Assembly (NCBI GenBank): GCA_903970475.1
Contig: CAJCIQ010000047.1
Location: 1 to 37,901 of the forward strand
From: Beijerinckiaceae bacterium
Lineage (GTDB): Bacteria > Bacteroidota > Bacteroidia > Chitinophagales > Chitinophagaceae
Length of the DNA stretch: 37,901 bases
Direction of reading: 5' to 3'
The position numbers were made by a program, and so were the translations under genes. Below the pieces are notes generated by a model that was not told the DNA's origin, did no database searches, and saw only the letters and a list, made by a program, of their open reading frames with translations. Below are positions 24,557 to 34,500 of this stretch, piece by piece (positions within the stretch are counted from its first letter, which is position 1; each line of letters begins with the position of its first letter).

Positions 24557-24808
24557 GTAATCTGAATTATTCTTCGATATTCGCTTCGTAAACCTAGCCC
24601 ATACATCACCCAGAGAAGAACGGTCAGGAAGGAATAACTGCTGAATCCAGATAAGTCATAGATAGTAAAGGTTAACTGTCGCAATCCCCGAGAGAGGTCT
24701 TGCCAGTCCATGTATTGCACCTGGAGCGCGTTGGACGGACGACCGTAAGCGTGCCCGGGCAGGGTATTGCATTCCATTATCCATCAACACACCAGAAATT
24801 TAGAGTTT

Positions 24809-27800
24809 ATGATCATTAGATTTTTTCTGTTCATTTCACTAATGTTTTGCTTCCTCTACGGGTCGGCTCAACAGATTCGCCTTAGCGGCATAGTTCGCTC
24901 TGCAAAAGACAGCAGCATGCTACAAAGCGTTTCCATTCAGGTTAAGGGCTCCAACAAGGGGACTACAACCGGCGCCACCGGTGCTTTTTCAATTGAAGTT
25001 AATAAGAATGGAATCCTATCTTTTTCTTCAGTGGGGTTTCAGCCTCAGGATATTCCTGTGAGCGGCAGGAGTACGATTACCGTGTTCCTTATGCCAGATG
25101 ATAAAACCCAATTGGGTGAGGTTGTAGTAACCACGGCCTTGGGAATTAAAAAGCAGGAGAAGGCTTTGGGGTACGCTGTACAAGAAGTCAGCGGAGAATC
25201 ACTGGAAAAGGTCAAGGCGCCCACCGTGGCCAGTCAGTTAACGGGTAAGGTAGCCGGATTGGATATACAAAATACCACGGACTTATTCCAAAATCCCACC
25301 ATTCTGTTGAGAGGGGTTACGCCACTCATTGTTATCGATGGTATCCCGGATCCCAGCGCAGATCCTTTCAAAATCAATGCAGACGACATAGAATCTGTAA
25401 CGGTTCTAAAGGGTACTGCTGCGGGTGCATTGTATGGCTCCATCGGTATAAATGGCGCTATTATTTATACGACTAAGAAGGGGAAGAAAAGAAAACTGAG
25501 TGTGGATGTTAATTCCTCTACGGTATTTCAAACAGGATATACGGTGGTGCCTAAGGTACAAGCCCAATACGGGGATGGAGACAACGGCGTATATGGTTAC
25601 GTGGATGGATCGGGTAGCGGATCTGAAGGTGGTGGATGGGTCTGGGGGCCTAAGCTCAATCAAAAGGTGGCGGGGACTGCCAGTGGTTACCTTGAATTGC
25701 CCCAATACAATAGCCCATATAATCCCAATCAGCTCTATACCGTAACCCTTCCCAACGGCCAGCAGGTCAGCAGTCACTACCAACCCATTCCCTGGGTATC
25801 CAGAGGTGCCAATAATATAAAGAACTTTTTCCAGACAGGCATTTTATCAACCAATTCTGTGGCCATATCGGCTGGTAGCGAAAGGGGATCTTTTAGGATG
25901 TCGGCATCCAATACTTACCAGAAAGGCATGGTGCCGAACACCGGGGTGGAAAATCCTTCTTTCACAGTAGGGGGGAATTATGCGTTGTCTTCCAGGTTAA
26001 CGGTGGATACTAAACTGAGCTTTAATCGTCAGTTTTCCAATAACTATCCTACGGTGGGTTATGGCCCTCCCAACATTCTCTATAACCTGATCCTATGGAT
26101 TGGCCCGGATATCGATATACGGGACTTAAAGAACTACTGGATACCTGGGCAAGAAGGGCTACAACAACGGAATTACAACCTTTCCTGGTACAACAATCCT
26201 TACTTTATTGCCAACCAGTTGTTGAACGGATACAGGAAAACCAGCACCTTCGGAGAAGCAACCCTGGATTACCAGTTTACCCCTGAGCTGTCTCTGAAGT
26301 TCCGCAATGGATTTAATGAGTATGGATTGAACCAGGATTATGAGGAGCCTTACAGCTATATCGCCTATAGTTATATCTCCAAAGGAAATTACAGCATTAC
26401 AGAAACCAATTATTTTGACATCACCTCAGACCTTATCCTGAATTACAAACATCGGTTCTCCGATAAGTTGGGCATCAACATAACCGCAGGGGGGTCGAAC
26501 GCCTATACCAATTACAAGTCTGATTATGTGACAACCGATGGTTTGACCATACCTGGATTCTACAATCTGGGGAATTCCACCAATCCCTTAAAAGCTTCCA
26601 ATAACCTGACTGAATCCAGGTTGGAAAGTTTGTATGGAATGATTGACTTAGAAGCCTTAAAATTCTTATACTTATCCTTGACCGGCAGGAGTGATCAAAC
26701 CTCCACCTTGCCCGTGGCCCACAACACTTATTTTTATCCATCCGCGGGGCTTTCTGCCGTGTTATCGGATGTGCTAAAACTGCCGGATTACATTTCTTTC
26801 TTAAAGGCCAGGGCGTCTATAGCGCAGGTGAATGCAGGCGCCAGTCCCTATCAATACCTAACAACTTATTCGATAGGAAGTAAATGGAATAGTATTCCTT
26901 CTTTGTCCTATCCTACAACGGCCAATGCTCCGGGGCTGACTCCCTTCACTAAGCTCACCCAGGAGTATGGTCTGGTGTTTGGCTTTTTGAAAAACAGGAT
27001 CAATCTGGACGCAACTTATTTCCAGAACAAGGAATACAACAATATCGCCAATGTCACACAGTCCCAGGCCAGTGGTATTACCTCGGTACTGGAAAATGCC
27101 AATGTATACACACGCAGGGGATGGGAGTTTATGATCAGCGCATCCCCTATAAAGACCAAAGATTTCAGGTGGGAAACGGGCATCAACTTCGCCAATAACC
27201 ACGTTTGGCTCAAGACGGCAACTTTCGGAACTGATGGGTATCTGGGCAGCATCAAGCAAGGGCAGCGGATCGATAAGGTGTTTATCGATAATTCTGTAAC
27301 CCCTAATGGCACGCCCATCTATAGCAGCAATGGGTTTGAAGCATATGACCCATATTATCACGCTATTGGGAACAGTGATCCGGCATGGATTTACGGATGG
27401 CAAAATACCTTCAGTTATAAGAACTTTTCTTTGAACCTTTCTTTTGACGGAAGGCTGGGTGGCATGATTTATTCCACGACCAACCAAAAGATGTGGTGGG
27501 GAGGTACTTCACCTGGTACCGTCAACAAGTACAGGGATGATGCCAATAACGGGAACAGCACCTATGTAGGGCAAGGAGTCGTCGTTACTTCAGGCGCTCC
27601 TACTTATGACAGCCATGGCAATATCGTTGCGGACAACAGAAAGTATGCCCCCAATACAACAGCAGTGAATTATATCAGCTTCATGCAAACCACCAGCGGG
27701 GATATGCTTAACCATTATTTCTACTACAGTGATACCTACCTGAAACTAAGGGAGCTGGCTATAACCTATACACTGCCGGCCAGGCTCACCAGGAAGGTCT

Positions 27801-27943
27801 TCTCTTCTGCGACCGTATCCTTAATCGGCAGTAACTTATTCATCTTGTCCAAGCTCCCCAATGTGGATCCGGATGCCGCCGCAGATAACCTGCAAACGCC
27901 CTCCATCAGGAGTCTGGGTGTGAATTTCAATGCTAAATTTTAA
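24809..27943 (+). CDS. SusC/RagA-family TonB-dependent receptor (no STN domain)
   Basis: A 1044-residue outer membrane transporter that imports a substrate captured by its SusD partner, using TonB energy. In order: signal peptide (MIIRFFLFISLMFCFLYGSA), CarboxypepD-regulatory-like domain (about 22-100), plug domain (about 105-215, with LLRGVTPLIVIDGIP and the SusC signature ESVTVLKGTAAGALYGSIG), then the 22-strand barrel ending NFNAKF. The plug loop before PLIVIDG is shorter than usual. No STN domain is present, so it should not signal through an anti-sigma factor. The start ATG at 24809 opens the signal peptide; an upstream ATG at 24767 would spoil it. The SusD gene follows after 23 bases. 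Confidence 0.93.
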   Translation: MIIRFFLFISLMFCFLYGSAQQIRLSGIVRSAKDSSMLQSVSIQVKGSNKGTTTGATGAFSIEVNKNGILSFSSVGFQPQDIPVSGRSTITVFLMPDDKTQLGEVVVTTALGIKKQEKALGYAVQEVSGESLEKVKAPTVASQLTGKVAGLDIQNTTDLFQNPTILLRGVTPLIVIDGIPDPSADPFKINADDIESVTVLKGTAAGALYGSIGINGAIIYTTKKGKKRKLSVDVNSSTVFQTGYTVVPKVQAQYGDGDNGVYGYVDGSGSGSEGGGWVWGPKLNQKVAGTASGYLELPQYNSPYNPNQLYTVTLPNGQQVSSHYQPIPWVSRGANNIKNFFQTGILSTNSVAISAGSERGSFRMSASNTYQKGMVPNTGVENPSFTVGGNYALSSRLTVDTKLSFNRQFSNNYPTVGYGPPNILYNLILWIGPDIDIRDLKNYWIPGQEGLQQRNYNLSWYNNPYFIANQLLNGYRKTSTFGEATLDYQFTPELSLKFRNGFNEYGLNQDYEEPYSYIAYSYISKGNYSITETNYFDITSDLILNYKHRFSDKLGINITAGGSNAYTNYKSDYVTTDGLTIPGFYNLGNSTNPLKASNNLTESRLESLYGMIDLEALKFLYLSLTGRSDQTSTLPVAHNTYFYPSAGLSAVLSDVLKLPDYISFLKARASIAQVNAGASPYQYLTTYSIGSKWNSIPSLSYPTTANAPGLTPFTKLTQEYGLVFGFLKNRINLDATYFQNKEYNNIANVTQSQASGITSVLENANVYTRRGWEFMISASPIKTKDFRWETGINFANNHVWLKTATFGTDGYLGSIKQGQRIDKVFIDNSVTPNGTPIYSSNGFEAYDPYYHAIGNSDPAWIYGWQNTFSYKNFSLNLSFDGRLGGMIYSTTNQKMWWGGTSPGTVNKYRDDANNGNSTYVGQGVVVTSGAPTYDSHGNIVADNRKYAPNTTAVNYISFMQTTSGDMLNHYFYYSDTYLKLRELAITYTLPARLTRKVFSSATVSLIGSNLFILSKLPNVDPDAAADNLQTPSIRSLGVNFNAKF

Positions 27944-27966
27944 CTCTCTAATTAAACTCGGAACTG

Positions 27967-29469
27967 ATGAGATATATAAAGGCTTTATCGGCCGCAGCTT
28001 TGGCCCTCTCACTATGCGGTTGTGAAAAGATGTCTTACTTCCAGGTCAACCCCAATGCCCCCACGGTGGCTGATCCTTCACTGGAACTTAGCAATATTGA
28101 GCAAATTGCTTTTAACACAATCAGTACGGATGCAGGCCTGGCTTCGAGGCAGCTTGCTTATACCCAATCTGCCAGCCTCGCTCAATATTATGGATGGCAA
28201 AGAGGCAGCATGTCCTATGGAAATATAAGCCAGGTGGTGAAAATGCAACAAGAAGCCATGCGGACTGCCAAGCTCAATTATTACTATTTGGGGAAATTCT
28301 TTACTTCCTATTTCATCATTCAAATGACAGAAGCATTTGGGGATATTCCTTATTCCCAGATGATGCAGTCCATGGCCAATAATAACTTTGACTCCACTGC
28401 TACCCGTCCTGTCTATGATTTACAGCATGACGTATACCTGGGTGTGCTCAATCAATTGAAAATCGCCAGCGATTCCCTGGTAGATAATGGGGTTGCCCTT
28501 GAAGGGGACCTTATTTATGGGGGGAATGTCGTCCAATGGAAACAACTGATTAATTCATTTTCCTTACGCGTGCTCATGAGCCTTTCATTGAAAACCAGTG
28601 ATGCCACCTTGAACATTCAGCAACGATTTAATGATATTGTTTCCAACCCCACCCAGTATCCCCTCATGGGATCCAATAGTGATAATGGAGCCTTGCCCTT
28701 TTACAACATCACGGGCAACCAATATCCCTATTACAACAACAATTCCATGAAAACGGACTTCTACCTGGACAGCAGTTTTGTGCACTTGCTGCAAGGCCTG
28801 AACGACCCACGCTTGTTTGTCTATGGGGAACCCACGCCCATTGCGACAGCGGCTAACCTGGCCGATACCAATTTTAATGCTTATGGAGGACTTTGGGGAA
28901 GTGGAGATTTGAGTTATAACATTACCAAAAGGGGGGCCGGAGAAGCCTCTGCCATTAATAACCGGTATGCATACGATCCTATCAACGAACCCAGTTTATT
29001 AATGGGCTATTCCGAATTGCAGTTTATTCTTGCCGAAGCGGTAGTCAGGGGATGGATCAGTGGAAACGCCAATAGCTACTATATGAATGGTATTCTGGCG
29101 TCTTTGCAGTTTTCTGATTATAACACCACCTACAGCACGGTAGACATTCAGAACTATCTGGCCCAACCTTCCCTGGCTTTGCAGACGGGGACAGCAATCC
29201 AGCAGATCATCACCCAAAAATACATCAGCATGTATATGAATGTAGGATGGCAGGCATTTTATGAGTACCTGCGTACCGGCTTTCCGACCTTGGAGGTCAC
29301 TGGATCGGGTATCATCAATCAGGTAAATGGCGTAAATACCGTTCCGAAAAGATGGATGTATCCTTTGGATGAATACACCAATAACGCCACAAACGTGCAA
29401 AATGCCGTGAACAGGCAGTTTCCGGGCGGCGATAATGTGAATGCGGTTATGTGGTTGTTACAGCCTTAA
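27967..29469 (+). CDS. SusD/RagB-family nutrient-binding lipoprotein
   Basis: A 500-residue surface lipoprotein and partner of the preceding SusC. The signal peptide ends in a lipobox-like LCGC with Cys19 as the likely lipidated residue. The sequence matches the SusD-like_2 subgroup: a QVNPNAPT start after the lipobox, AYTQSASLAQYYGWQ, FFTSYFIIQMTEAFGDIPYSQ, and the late segments MGYSELQFILAEAVVRGW and MYMNVGWQAFYEYLRTGFP. This TPR-rich fold caps the SusC barrel and binds the ligand. No degradative enzyme lies next to it, so the ligand is unknown. A terminator follows. Confidence 0.92.
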   Translation: MRYIKALSAAALALSLCGCEKMSYFQVNPNAPTVADPSLELSNIEQIAFNTISTDAGLASRQLAYTQSASLAQYYGWQRGSMSYGNISQVVKMQQEAMRTAKLNYYYLGKFFTSYFIIQMTEAFGDIPYSQMMQSMANNNFDSTATRPVYDLQHDVYLGVLNQLKIASDSLVDNGVALEGDLIYGGNVVQWKQLINSFSLRVLMSLSLKTSDATLNIQQRFNDIVSNPTQYPLMGSNSDNGALPFYNITGNQYPYYNNNSMKTDFYLDSSFVHLLQGLNDPRLFVYGEPTPIATAANLADTNFNAYGGLWGSGDLSYNITKRGAGEASAINNRYAYDPINEPSLLMGYSELQFILAEAVVRGWISGNANSYYMNGILASLQFSDYNTTYSTVDIQNYLAQPSLALQTGTAIQQIITQKYISMYMNVGWQAFYEYLRTGFPTLEVTGSGIINQVNGVNTVPKRWMYPLDEYTNNATNVQNAVNRQFPGGDNVNAVMWLLQP

Positions 29470-29500
29470 AGGATTTTTCTCAGAGTGATTGTTTTAATAC

Positions 29501-29530
29501 AGACGCCTCCATTCCTGGGGGCGTTTCTTC
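29501..29530 (+). terminator. Terminator after the first SusC/SusD pair
   Basis: AGACGCCTCC (29501-29510) pairs with GGGGGCGTTT (29517-29526), with two G-U pairs and a 6-base loop, followed by CTTC. It lies 32 bases after the SusD stop. The rest of the gap to 29643 holds nothing recognisable. Confidence 0.7.
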
Positions 29531-29643
29531 TATTGTACGCCCGGCGCCACCAATTGTCCCTGATTCCCTTAGATACTTTTACCCACAGGCGATTAAATGG
29601 GATTTGTCAGGACTATAGTTGACCGTAATTTGTTCGGAAACTG

Positions 29644-29651
29644 TATATTTG
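29644..29651 (+). promoter_or_regulatory. -7 box for the ECF sigma factor gene
   Basis: TATATTTG is an exact consensus match ending 13 bases before the TTG start codon. A TTGACC lies further upstream (about 29619) but the spacing is long for a -33 box. Confidence 0.55.
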
Positions 29652-29664
29652 ATTAACTGCGCCA

Positions 29665-30258
29665 TTGATTGACTTGCCCAAATACGACGAAAAGCAACTG
29701 CTACTATCAGTTGCACATGGGGATGAGGCTTCGTTTTCTCAGCTCTATGCCCATTATGCGCCCTTACTCTACCCTTACGTATTGAAGCTGGTTAAAATGC
29801 CTGCCCTGGCAGAAGATGTCATTCAAGATATCTTTCTTAAGCTATGGGAGGCGAGGGCCAAGTTAACGGAGGTAAAAAATTTTCCTGGGTATCTATTTAC
29901 CATTGCCCGCAATCACACCTTAAATATTCTACAGAACCTGACTCGCTCTCAAAAGGCGATGGCCAGCCTGGTGGGGAGTTTTAAAGAACAGCGTTTTGAT
30001 GATGAGGTATTGGTTAACGACTATAGTCAGTTTGTAGAGAAGGTGCTTCAGTCCATTTCTCCCAGATCCAGGGAAATATTCCGCAAATGCAGGGAGCAGG
30101 GGCTTACCTATGATGAGGTGGCTCAAGAAATCGGTATCTCCAAAAACGCAGTCAAAAAGCATATGGTTCAGGTCCTCCGCACCTTCAAAGTGGCCACAGG
30201 CAGAGACCTGGGTATTACCATGGAGGTTGCATTGATATTGTTGATGTTGCACATATAA
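29665..30258 (+). CDS. ECF-type RNA polymerase sigma factor
   Basis: A 197-residue sigma-70 family member with only regions 2 and 4. Region 2 is about 25-90 (FSQLYAHYAPLLYPYVL, AEDVIQDIFLKLWE, FPGYLFTIARN). Region 4 is about 130-180 (SPRSREIFRKCREQGLTYDE, then IGISKNAVKKHM). It belongs with the Bacteroidota FecI-like factors that switch on SusC/SusD genes. The C-terminus ends with a hydrophobic stretch (MEVALILLMLHI). No ATG is in range; TTG at 29665, or TTG at 29674, is the start. The anti-sigma gene follows after a strong hairpin. Confidence 0.92.
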   Translation: MIDLPKYDEKQLLLSVAHGDEASFSQLYAHYAPLLYPYVLKLVKMPALAEDVIQDIFLKLWEARAKLTEVKNFPGYLFTIARNHTLNILQNLTRSQKAMASLVGSFKEQRFDDEVLVNDYSQFVEKVLQSISPRSREIFRKCREQGLTYDEVAQEIGISKNAVKKHMVQVLRTFKVATGRDLGITMEVALILLMLHI

Positions 30259-30280
30259 TAGGGGGGGAAAATATTTTTAA

Positions 30281-30318
30281 AAAAAAGGGGGAGGGGCAGG
30301 TACCCTCTCCCTTTTTTT
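30281..30318 (+). terminator. Strong hairpin between sigma and anti-sigma genes
   Basis: AAAAAAGGGGGAGGG (30281-30295) pairs with CCCTCTCCCTTTTTT (30303-30317), a 15-bp stem with one G-U pair, a 7-base loop and a T-run. It looks like a full intrinsic terminator placed inside the presumed sigma/anti-sigma operon, 21 bases before the anti-sigma ATG. Confidence 0.85.
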
Positions 30319-30339
30319 ATTTGTCTTTAATTAATATCA

Positions 30340-31464
30340 ATGAGTCAAAAGAAACAATATCAGGAATTAGTCCGGCGGTACCTGGAAAACAAAGCTACAG
30401 ACGAGGAGCTGGAAGTTTTTTTTCATCTGCTTCAGCAAGGGAAATTAAAGTCTTACCTGGATCAGGCACTGGGAAAGGAGCAGCAAAGCCTGCTTGGACA
30501 GGAGGACGGGCATGGAAAGGCTGCTTCGGTCATCAGCCTGCGATGGGGACGGGTTGCGGCGGCGGCGGTGTTAGTGGCTGGCTTAGGCGTTGGAGGTTTC
30601 TGGTATTTTGCGCAGCACCAGAAAAGTCATCCGCTTCCGACCAGCCAAAAAATAAAAGATATTCAGCCAGGTCACAATCATGCCATTCTTACAATAGTGG
30701 GAGGCCGGCATCTGGATCTGGACAGTCAAAGCAATTCAGTGCTGGTGTTGCAAGGGAAATCCAGGCTGGTCCGAAACAAATCAGGGGAGTGGGTTTATCA
30801 GGGAACAGACGAACCTGAACCTGGCATAACCTTTAATGTATTAAGCGCACCAAGGGGAGGACAATTTCCCTTTGTGTTGGAAGATGGAACCAGGGTTTGG
30901 CTAAATGCGGCCTCCTCTTTGACCTTTCCGACCTCTTTCCGGGGCTCTAGCAGAGAAGTGACCCTGATAGGGGAAGCTTATTTCGAGGTGGCTCAGGATG
31001 CACGGAAGACGTTTGTGGTACATGCAGGAAATCAAGGTATTCAAGTACTGGGCACAGCCTTTAATGTGAATGCTTACCCGGACGAAAGCCTGGTCAAAAC
31101 TACTTTGATTACCGGATCTGTACGCCTGAACAAGGAACAAAGCAGTTTTCTGTTGGGACCAGGAGAAATAGGGTTTTGGGATAGCAATGGAAAGGAAGAA
31201 AAGATAAGGGACGAAGATAAAGTAGAGGCGGCCGTTTCCTGGAAGAATGGCTATTTCAGCTTTGCGGAGGACGATATCCAAATAGTAATGCGCCAGATCA
31301 GCCGTTGGTATGATGTAGAAGTACGATATGAAGGACCCATCACGCAGGCACGGTTTGGAGGAGACATCGAGCGGGACCTAACCCTGATGCAGGTGCTGCG
31401 GATATTAGAAAAAAGTCAGGTGCATTTTCGCCTGGAAGGGAAGGTGCTTACTGTATTGCCTTAA
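30340..31464 (+). CDS. FecR-family anti-sigma factor
   Basis: A 374-residue inner membrane protein that holds the neighbouring sigma factor inactive and passes a signal from an outer membrane receptor. Domains: cytoplasmic sigma-binding helices (1-60), one membrane segment (about 71-90, RVAAAAVLVAGLGVGGFWYF), periplasmic FecR domain (about 168-262, with LEDGTRVWLNAASSL followed by FEVAQD and LGTAFNVNAY), and C-terminal DUF4974 domain (about 303-374, with FSFAEDDIQIVMRQISRWYD). This order is standard for the Bacteroidota type. The STN-bearing receptor 115 bases downstream is the expected signalling partner. Confidence 0.94.
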   Translation: MSQKKQYQELVRRYLENKATDEELEVFFHLLQQGKLKSYLDQALGKEQQSLLGQEDGHGKAASVISLRWGRVAAAAVLVAGLGVGGFWYFAQHQKSHPLPTSQKIKDIQPGHNHAILTIVGGRHLDLDSQSNSVLVLQGKSRLVRNKSGEWVYQGTDEPEPGITFNVLSAPRGGQFPFVLEDGTRVWLNAASSLTFPTSFRGSSREVTLIGEAYFEVAQDARKTFVVHAGNQGIQVLGTAFNVNAYPDESLVKTTLITGSVRLNKEQSSFLLGPGEIGFWDSNGKEEKIRDEDKVEAAVSWKNGYFSFAEDDIQIVMRQISRWYDVEVRYEGPITQARFGGDIERDLTLMQVLRILEKSQVHFRLEGKVLTVLP

Positions 31465-31473
31465 TGGACAGTT

Positions 31474-31523
31474 CGCCAATAAAGAACCCGAAACGTTGGA
31501 ACCGCTTCGGGCAGGAATTGGCG
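31474..31523. repeat. Nested inverted repeat in the leader of the second SusC gene
   Basis: CGCCAAT (31474-31480) pairs with ATTGGCG (31517-31523), and CCCGAA (31487-31492) pairs with TTCGGG (31506-31511) inside it, separated by small internal loops. There is no T-run, so this is not a classical terminator. It lies between the anti-sigma stop and the receptor start and may shape RNA stability or processing. Confidence 0.45.
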
Positions 31524-31579
31524 TTCAAAATAAACCTTAGCGGGATTCATTTATTATTAACCAAAACCACTGTGAATGT

Positions 31580-34500
31580 ATGAAAAAAATTTGTAGGGGC
31601 CGGAGTTCCGGCTTTCATCAAATGTGCATGACCATGAGACTAACTGCACTGCTACTTACGGTATCGCTGATGGAGGTTCATGCCGGAGGTGTCGCTCAAA
31701 ATGTGAGCCTTTCCGGTAAACACTTATCGCTGAAGACCGTTTTTTCAGAAATCAAGCGACAAACAGGTTTCGCTTTTTTCTACAACTATTCTTTGCTAAA
31801 AGAAGCCCATCCGGTGGACCTGAATGTCCACAACCTGCCACTGATTCAGGTATTGGATTCGTGTTTTGCTGGCCAACCACTGGATTACGTTATCCAGAAC
31901 AAGACGGTCGTTATCACCGAAAGGCTGGCCACAGAACCAGAATCTCCTTTAGGCGTTCCCGCAGATATAGTAGAAGTGAAGGGCAAGCTCGTTGATGATA
32001 AAGGAAATCCGATAGTAGGCGCCAGCGTCCGGGTAAAAGGAAAAACTTCAGGTACCAGTACCAATGGAGAAGGGGTGTTTGTCCTGAAGGTCCCAGTGGG
32101 CTCAGTGCTGATTATTTCCAGCGTAGGATTTACCGAAAAACAAATCACTGTAACTAAGGAAGAGACGATCAGCATTCATTTGGAATCAGCCAATAAGGAA
32201 GTGAATGAGGTGGTGGTCACCGGTTTTGGCGAAAGCCGTCAAAAAAGAAGCCTGGGATATTCTGTTACCCAGGTGAGCGGGGATGATCTTCGGGGTACTA
32301 TGGTAGCCAATCCAATCAGTGCCCTACAAGGTATGGTCACCGGCTTGCAAGTACAACCAGGGGTGGCTGGGATCGCCTCAACTCCCAGAACTTTGCTTCG
32401 GGGCGCCAGCTCCCTTAACGCGTATGGGAATAATCCATTGGTAGTCGTAGATGGAGTGATTCTGGATGACCAATCTGTTACTCAGAACCAGGGAGCGAAC
32501 ACCGACTTTGGAAATATCCTCAAAGACCTCAACCCGGATGACGTAGAATCTATCAGCGTCCTGAAAGGGGGAGCTGTGACCGCTCTGTATGGAAGCCGGG
32601 CGGCCAATGGGGTACTTTTGATCAAGACCAAAAAGGGCAAAGCAGGAAAGGGATTGGGAGTGAGTTTGTCCCAGGATGTGACCTGGCAAAAGGCCTATAA
32701 AACAACGGACTTCCAGAACGTATATGGAGCCGGCCTGTTTGCTTCGGATTGGGATACCCTCTCTAATGGAACACTGGCCATCAATGTAGGCGATTACGGA
32801 ATCAGTTTTGGTCCCCAGATGACCGGACAAACCTTTCAGGACGTAAGCGGACTTACTCGAAAAAACTTGCCCAATTCTAAAGACCTGCTGAATCTGTATC
32901 AAACAGGGCTGGTCGCCAATACCAATATTGCTTTGTCTGGTGGCAATGAAACCAGCACCATTCGCATGTCTTATTCCAGGCTCACATCTAAATCACCCTT
33001 ACCCAATAATGAGTTTGACCGAAATAGCTTTAGTATCAGAGCCACTCATAGAATAGCCAATTGGTTGTCCCTGGATGGAATGGGAAGTTATGTCCATTCC
33101 TATAACCTCAATCCTCCCCAGCAAGGGGGGAATAGCCCCATGTATGCATTCCTCTATGATGGGGCCAGGAACTACGATGCACACTACTGGTCTACGCATT
33201 ATATAGATCCAGTCAATGGAGGCCAGAATAACAATGACCCTACCGGAATAGCTCAGAGCATATTCTTTCCTATTTACCAGAACAAGTATTTTCAAACGGA
33301 GGATAACCTCAGGGGAGGCATAGATCTCACGGCTAAATTCACCCCCTGGTGGTCCTTCGATGGGAACGCCAGTATGAACCTCTATAATATCAACCACCAG
33401 GCTGATGTCAGGGGGACCAACCCCGGATTTAACAATCCGGGCTACTCGGGTTCCATCACGGACCTGCTTCAAGCTCGATATAGGGGCGAATTTGTATTCA
33501 ACAAATCGTTTCATGAATATGTGGCAGCCTTGCACGTAGGGGGCGAGGAATCCACCTCCGGACAAACGGGCAATTCATGGTCCAACAATGGCGGGGTTCT
33601 TCCGGATATATACCGGATTTCCAACTCAGTCACTCCAGCTACCATCACGGAGAATGCACCCAATAAAGAGCAGTTTGCTTCTGCCTATTTCCAGGGTAGC
33701 CTGGGTTGGAAATACCTGACACTTAACGTATACGGGCGAAATGACTGGAACTCTACACTGGTGTACAATGATGGACATGGTAAGTATTCCTATTTTTACG
33801 GCGGAACCGACGTGGCCTTTGTATTTTCTGACTTGCTCAAGCAAAATCACGACTGGCTAACCTATGGTAAGCTCCGGCTATCCATTGCTCAGGCTGGTAA
33901 TGGTACTGATCCTTATACCACTAGTACGGGTAGCTATAAGGCTGGGTCACCCTATACAGGAGGTACAGGTAGTGTAAGTCAGTATTCTTATCAATCCACT
34001 ACATTAGGTAACCAAAACCTGGCGCCTGAAAGAAGTATCAAATATGAAGGCGGTCTGGAGCTATCCTTTTTACACGATCGTATCGGAGCAGACTTCACCG
34101 TCTACACCCAGAACACCAAAAGCCAGATCATTTCCTTTAATGTAGATTCTTACTCTGGTGTAGGTGCAGCACTGGTCAATGGGGGGCTAGTCCGTAACAG
34201 AGGAGTGGAACTGACCTTGAACGGAATTCCCATTCAAACCCGCAACTTTGTATGGAGCACCCGGTTTAACTATACGTTGAATCGCAATACAGTGCAATCC
34301 CTTCCTTTCGGGGCCTCATACGTGACGCTGGACGGCGAAGATGGTATTTCATCCGTGGCTAAGGCAGGGGGTGCCTATGGCTCGATGATCGCTCCCTACG
34401 GATTTGCCTCCTACGTGTCCTCGGATGCAAGCCTCAATGGTCAGCGTGTGCTGGGCATGGCCAATAATGGTACTCAAGCCTATTATATAAGGGCAAATGC

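Noticed and set aside
24523..24777. Reverse-strand frame of 84 codons with one hydrophobic stretch
   Set aside because: Its end is encoded by the TetR-like palindrome and promoter box, no family is recognised, and it occupies the leader of the SusC operon.
24767..24808. Earlier ATG for the first SusC gene
   Set aside because: It would place 14 polar residues before a perfectly good signal peptide; the ATG at 24809 is better.
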